Shown piece by piece: positions 59,823 to 64,000 of a stretch of DNA of 64,000 bases (positions are counted from its first letter, which is position 1; the number at the start of each line of letters is the position of its first letter). The stretch spans positions 1 to 64,000 of the forward strand of contig JAFMBT010000003.1 of NCBI GenBank assembly GCA_017858325.1, read 5' to 3'. The notes beneath the pieces are model-generated. The model worked only from the letters and a program-made list of their open reading frames with translations, was not told the origin of the DNA and did not search any database. The DNA is from Candidatus Planktophila sp. GTDB taxonomy: Bacteria > Actinomycetota > Actinomycetes > Nanopelagicales > Nanopelagicaceae. Position numbers and translations under genes: made by a program.

Positions 59823-60749
59823 ATGGCAAAACCAACCTTTAAAGCAAACCCAATGCAGGTACAAGTTCCGGCGACTAGTGCCAATCTCGGTCCAGGTTTT
59901 GACTGTTTTGGATTAGCGCTCGATCTTCATGATCGTTACGTCGCGCAGATTCTGGATGAACCAGGTCTTGATATTGATGTTGCAGGAGAAGGCGCGGATT
60001 CGCTACCACGCAGTGACAAGAACCTTCTTATCAAGGCAATGAATAAAGGCTTTGAGTTCTTAGGTGGCAAGCCAAAAGGAATTGCTGTTCGCGCACTCAA
60101 TGTGATTCCTCACGGTCGTGGGTTAGGTTCATCTGCAAGTGCAATTGTTGGCGGACTCGTTCTTGCACGCTCGCTTGTTCTTACTGGCAGCGACAAGATG
60201 AGTGATCAATCTTTATTAGATTTAGCGACTTTCATGGAAGGACATCCAGATAACGTTGCAGCAGCGCTCTATGGTGGGGCAACCATCGCTTGGCAGGAAG
60301 ATCATCATGGAAAGTTAGTGGCCCAAGCCTTACCCCTTGCAGTTGATTCGCGAATTCGTGCGATTGCTTTTATTCCGAAACAAGAATTTTCTACAAGTAG
60401 GGCTCGCAAGTTGCTTCCGGAAAGCATTCCTCACGCAGATGCAGCAGCTAACTCAGCTCGTAGCGCACTCTTATCTCATGCACTTACACATCGCCCTGAT
60501 CTAATCTTTCGCGCAACGGAAGATTTTCTCCATCAGGATTATCGCACCACGGGTATGCCAGCATCGTTGAAGTTAATGAGTACCCTTCGCAAGGCTGGTG
60601 TAGCTGCCTGTATCTCGGGGGCTGGCCCAACAGTTCTCGCTCTTCACACCTCAGATCAATCCGAGCTCGAAGAGTTAATGCGGGTGGCAGGCAATGGTTT
60701 TGAGGCAAAATCACTCGATATTGCAGTTCGTGGTGCAACCCTGTTATAG
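59823..60749 (+). CDS. thrB: Homoserine kinase
   Basis: GHMP kinase PHGRGLGSSASAIVGG, SGAGPTVLAL. Confidence 0.95.
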   Translation: MAKPTFKANPMQVQVPATSANLGPGFDCFGLALDLHDRYVAQILDEPGLDIDVAGEGADSLPRSDKNLLIKAMNKGFEFLGGKPKGIAVRALNVIPHGRGLGSSASAIVGGLVLARSLVLTGSDKMSDQSLLDLATFMEGHPDNVAAALYGGATIAWQEDHHGKLVAQALPLAVDSRIRAIAFIPKQEFSTSRARKLLPESIPHADAAANSARSALLSHALTHRPDLIFRATEDFLHQDYRTTGMPASLKLMSTLRKAGVAACISGAGPTVLALHTSDQSELEELMRVAGNGFEAKSLDIAVRGATLL

Positions 60750-60880
60750 TTTGGCCATCACCTTATAGCCCGCAAGCTAGGGCCAAAAGTTAAGTTGATA
60801 GATAAAAAATCCCTTGGGTTTGACTCACATATATTTGACGTACATTTATTTGCGGCAAACCCCAAACTGAAAAGATAGAG

Positions 60881-62446
60881 ATGACCGAAAAAGAACCTGT
60901 CCGTTCAAGCAGCCCTGAGCTCACTTCAATGACCCTTCCTAAGTTAAAGGAAGTTGCGTCACAACTCGGTATCGAAGGTGCAGCGAAGATGAAGAAAGAC
61001 CAGCTCGCTGGTGCGATTGCTGATTTACAGGCAAAGAACCGCGAAGAGGCTAAGGCCGAGCGTGAAGCACGCCGTGAAGCACGCAATGCAAAACGTAGCG
61101 CTGGACGTGAAGCTAAAGAAGATTCTGATAACGACAATGATGACGGCGAGAACGATTCCGCCAATAATTCAGGCGATAACGGTGACCGTGGTGATCGTAA
61201 CGATCGTAACCGTGGACGTGATCGCAATCGTGGACGTGATCGCAATCGTGACCGTAACCGTGATCGTGGTCCTCGCGAAGAGCGCGAACCTGTTATTAGC
61301 GAAGATGATGTCCTTGTACCAGTCGGCGGACTGGTCGACATTATGGATAATTACTCATTTATTCGTACCGGTGGATACCTACCAGGGCCAAATGATGTCT
61401 ATGTTTCACAGAGCCAAGTCCGCAAATACGGCCTTCGTAAAGGTGATGTTGTTACAGGCCAGGTTCGACAATTACGCGAAGGAGAACAGCGTCAGAAGTA
61501 CAACCCGCTGATTACTCTTGAAACAATTAACGGAGTTACTCCTGAAGAGGCACGCGGTCGTGTTGAATTCGGAAAGCTTGTTCCTCTCTATCCGCAAGAG
61601 CGTCTCCGCCTTGAAACTGAACCAAATATTCTGACAACTCGTGTTATCGATCTGATCGCACCTATTGGTAAAGGTCAGCGCGGACTCATAGTTTCACCAC
61701 CTAAGGCTGGTAAAACCATGGTCTTGCAATCCATTGCAAATGCGATCACTACAAATAACCCTGAGTGCCACTTGATGGTTGTACTTGTCGATGAGCGCCC
61801 AGAAGAGGTTACCGATATGCAGCGCAGCGTTAAAGGTGAAGTTATCGCCTCAACCTTCGATCGCCCAGCAGATGATCACACCACAATCGCAGAGCTTGCG
61901 ATCGAGCGCGCAAAGCGCCTGGTAGAACTTGGCCACGATGTAGTTGTACTTCTTGATTCGATTACTCGACTTGGCCGTGCCTATAACATCGCAGCCCCTG
62001 CATCAGGTCGAATTCTCTCTGGAGGCGTTGACTCTGCAGCTCTCTACCCACCAAAGAAGTTCTTTGGTGCTGCTCGTAATATTGAAGATGGTGGCTCGCT
62101 CACAATCTTGGCAACCGCCCTTGTTGACACCGGTTCTCGTATGGATGAAGTGATCTTCGAAGAGTTCAAGGGCACCGGAAATATGGAGCTCATCCTTGAT
62201 CGCCGTATGGCTGATAAGCGCATCTTCCCAGCGGTCAACGTTGTTGCATCTGGTACTCGTAAAGAAGAAATTCTCATGGGAACTGAAGAGCTCAATATTG
62301 TTTGGAAGTTACGTCGTGTACTTCATGCCCTTGAGCCACAGGCTGCTCTTGAACTTCTCCTTGAGAAGATGAAGGGCACCAAGTCCAACGTCGAGTTCTT
62401 GATGCAGATCCAGAAGACAACATCTGGTCCAGACGACTCCAAATAA
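60881..62446 (+). CDS. rho: Transcription termination factor Rho with N-terminal disordered R/D/N-rich insertion
   Basis: Rho N-terminal, [31 protein letters not shown]; insertion [20 protein letters not shown]. Confidence 0.97.
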   Translation: MTEKEPVRSSSPELTSMTLPKLKEVASQLGIEGAAKMKKDQLAGAIADLQAKNREEAKAEREARREARNAKRSAGREAKEDSDNDNDDGENDSANNSGDNGDRGDRNDRNRGRDRNRGRDRNRDRNRDRGPREEREPVISEDDVLVPVGGLVDIMDNYSFIRTGGYLPGPNDVYVSQSQVRKYGLRKGDVVTGQVRQLREGEQRQKYNPLITLETINGVTPEEARGRVEFGKLVPLYPQERLRLETEPNILTTRVIDLIAPIGKGQRGLIVSPPKAGKTMVLQSIANAITTNNPECHLMVVLVDERPEEVTDMQRSVKGEVIASTFDRPADDHTTIAELAIERAKRLVELGHDVVVLLDSITRLGRAYNIAAPASGRILSGGVDSAALYPPKKFFGAARNIEDGGSLTILATALVDTGSRMDEVIFEEFKGTGNMELILDRRMADKRIFPAVNVVASGTRKEEILMGTEELNIVWKLRRVLHALEPQAALELLLEKMKGTKSNVEFLMQIQKTTSGPDDSK

Positions 62447-62473
62447 ATATAATAAGTAATTACCAGTGGGAAA

Positions 62474-63082
62474 TTACTTCTGAGGAACGAATACTTCTCT
62501 GATTACTCGATTAACTAGAGAAATATAGGCATCGTTATCAACAGGTGTCTCACTCAAGTCATCGACGATCTTGCCTAAGGTCCACGCCTGCATCAAAACT
62601 GCGAGGGCATGCGGCTGAACTTCAGGATTACAGAGCCCGCGCGCTTGAGCACCGCTGATTAATTCTGCGAGAACATCTGTTAAGCGCTGTTGCTCATGGC
62701 GCAATAGATCTGACATTCGAGGACTTGTAATCGCTCTACCAATTGTGAGTGCTCGTTCTTGGCGCGCACGTTGCATGCCCTCACCTTGAGTGACTGCAGA
62801 AATCTTCACTAAGCCTAGATAAAAGCCTTCAGCTGTTGTTGCCGATTCAAGAAGTGATCTCAGCGATACAATATTTGTATCTACATAACGAGCAAAGCGG
62901 GAAATCATTGCTGCTTCAAGAAGGTGATAGATATCTTCGAAGTGATGATAAAGCGATCCTTTAGAAATACTTGATCGATCCAAGACCATCTCAACTGTAA
63001 TTTCATCAAAGCGATATTTATCTAAGAGGTCTGCGGCACAGTCAATGAGTGCGGCTTTAGTCGGATGCATCGCCTTCGGCAT
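62474..63082 (-). CDS. TetR-family transcriptional regulator
   Basis: N-terminal HTH FDEITVEMVLDRSSISKGSLYHHFEDIYHLLE. Confidence 0.9.
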   Translation of the reverse strand: MPKAMHPTKAALIDCAADLLDKYRFDEITVEMVLDRSSISKGSLYHHFEDIYHLLEAAMISRFARYVDTNIVSLRSLLESATTAEGFYLGLVKISAVTQGEGMQRARQERALTIGRAITSPRMSDLLRHEQQRLTDVLAELISGAQARGLCNPEVQPHALAVLMQAWTLGKIVDDLSETPVDNDAYISLVNRVIREVFVPQK

Positions 63083-63132
63083 GACAATATTGTTGCAAGC
63101 AAGTTGTGATTCTGCCTAATCTGATTATGAGC

Positions 63133-63155
63133 GGTTGTACTAGTTTATTACAACC
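63133..63155. promoter_or_regulatory. Candidate operator palindrome upstream of tetR-like gene
   Basis: GGTTGTA-N9-TACAACC perfect 7-bp arms in the tetR/rpmE intergenic region. Confidence 0.5.
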
Positions 63156-63448
63156 ACTTTTTGAAGGTTTTTTCACCGGAAACTCACAAACTTGATCCGC
63201 ATATTTGAATCGGTAGCAGAAACATTGAGCAAGGCCTGGAGAGTGGAGTCTTAGTAACTATCCACTCTTTTTAAGGAAGAAATACGTCTCAAATTGGGGT
63301 GGATTGGCTCTTCTCCGCATAAGCCCGCATATCGCGGGCATCGATTTCTCAGGCGCGGGGGAGAGCCGATACTCTTTACCCCTATCAATCGAGCACTTGG
63401 TTCACTTACCTGAAGTAGGAAAGACCCAAGTCGAAGAAGAGGAAAATT

Positions 63449-63664
63449 ATGAAGCCAGAGATTCATCCAGAATATAAAGAGACCCAAGTAACGTGCGGTT
63501 GCGGTGAAAAGTTTGTTACCCGCTCAACAGTTGCTAGCGGTTCAATCTACGTTGAAGTATGTTCAGTCTGCCACCCGTTCTACACAGGTAAGCAGCGCAT
63601 TCTTGATACTGGTGGACGAGTCGCCAAGTTCGAAGAGCGCTTCGGAAAAAAGACAGCTAACTAG
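63449..63664 (+). CDS. rpmE: 50S ribosomal protein L31
   Basis: [22 protein letters not shown]...[10 protein letters not shown]. Confidence 0.97.
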   Translation: MKPEIHPEYKETQVTCGCGEKFVTRSTVASGSIYVEVCSVCHPFYTGKQRILDTGGRVAKFEERFGKKTAN

Positions 63665-63670
63665 CTTTTC

Positions 63671-63717
63671 AAAGAGACCGCCTCGCTCGCCCTTGTGGCT
63701 AGCGGTGCGGTCTCTTT
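63671..63717 (+). terminator. Terminator after rpmE
   Basis: AAAGAGACCGC ... GCGGTCTCTTT 11-bp stem with inner CGCT/AGCG pairing, then TTTATTTC. Confidence 0.85.
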
Positions 63718-63772
63718 ATTTCTTACTGCAGAACCCGTGCCTAACTACAGAAGTGAGAGAAAGGAGTCAGTG

Positions 63773-64000
63773 ATGAGTAACGATCGTTTTGCATCAGCGC
63801 ACGAGATGGTTCGTGAGTATCAAGAACTTGAAAAACTCATGGCTGATCCTTCAATTCATGAAGACCAAGGTAAAGCGCGCCAACTCGGCCGTCGCTATGC
63901 CCAACTCGGGCCGGTTGTTGCTGGATTTAATGAATGGAAATCAGCAGCCGAAGATCTAGAGGCGGCGAAAGAGATGGCGCTAGATGATCCAGATTTCGCC
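63773..64000 (+). CDS. prfA: Peptide chain release factor 1, 5' part (truncated by window end)
   Basis: MSNDRFASAHEMVREYQELEKLMADPSIHED...; AAAGGAG SD; downstream of rpmE. Confidence 0.88.
   Translation, partial: MSNDRFASAHEMVREYQELEKLMADPSIHEDQGKARQLGRRYAQLGPVVAGFNEWKSAAEDLEAAKEMALDDPDFA

Noticed and set aside
60790-61341. 183-aa - strand ORF with [12 protein letters not shown] repeats
   Set aside because: Antisense of the Rho RDRN repeat; composition is a by-product.
62454-62479. AAGTAATT-N10-AATTACTT hairpin between rho and tetR
   Set aside because: 8-bp AT-rich stem without T-run; weak as a terminator and overlaps the tetR stop.

Overview
64-kb chromosomal window that reads as a streamlined, moderate-GC actinobacterium. 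A freshwater Nanopelagicales/acI-like lineage is inferred from actinorhodopsin, gene content and compact spacing; I ran no taxonomic search. Almost all of it is core genome: aroA/rsgA/hisN; an ECF sigma factor with a zinc anti-sigma; Ni-SOD with its maturation protease; kgd; a Tad/Flp-type pilus cluster; prfB-ftsE-ftsX-smpB-ssrA; pntAB; argF; clpS-mec-cysO-cysM-murI-rph-rdgB; actinorhodopsin; arsC plus an aquaporin; xylA plus a GH31 alpha-xylosidase facing a CUT2 sugar ABC operon; argS-lysA-hom-thrC-thrB-rho; rpmE-prfA. I found no phage, IS element or CRISPR array. The best candidate for something undescribed is the roughly 130-nt leader of the actinorhodopsin gene (about 43268-43398). It folds on paper into a hairpin, a three-way junction and two mutually exclusive hairpins. 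It also carries a UCCUC that can pair either with a local GAGGA or with the GAGGA of the Shine-Dalgarno. This stands out because about 20 other genes in the window carry a TANNNT -10 box exactly 6-7 nt before the start codon, implying leaderless mRNAs. Other notable items: a perfect palindrome formed by divergent -10 boxes at aroA/SRAP, a run of four [DE]RG-type pseudopilin-like proteins with an 18-bp tandem repeat, a histone-H1-like lysine-rich tail on a membrane FN3 protein, and a perfect 15-bp GC-rich intercistronic hairpin in the sugar ABC operon. All structures were found by eye; no folding program or database search was run.
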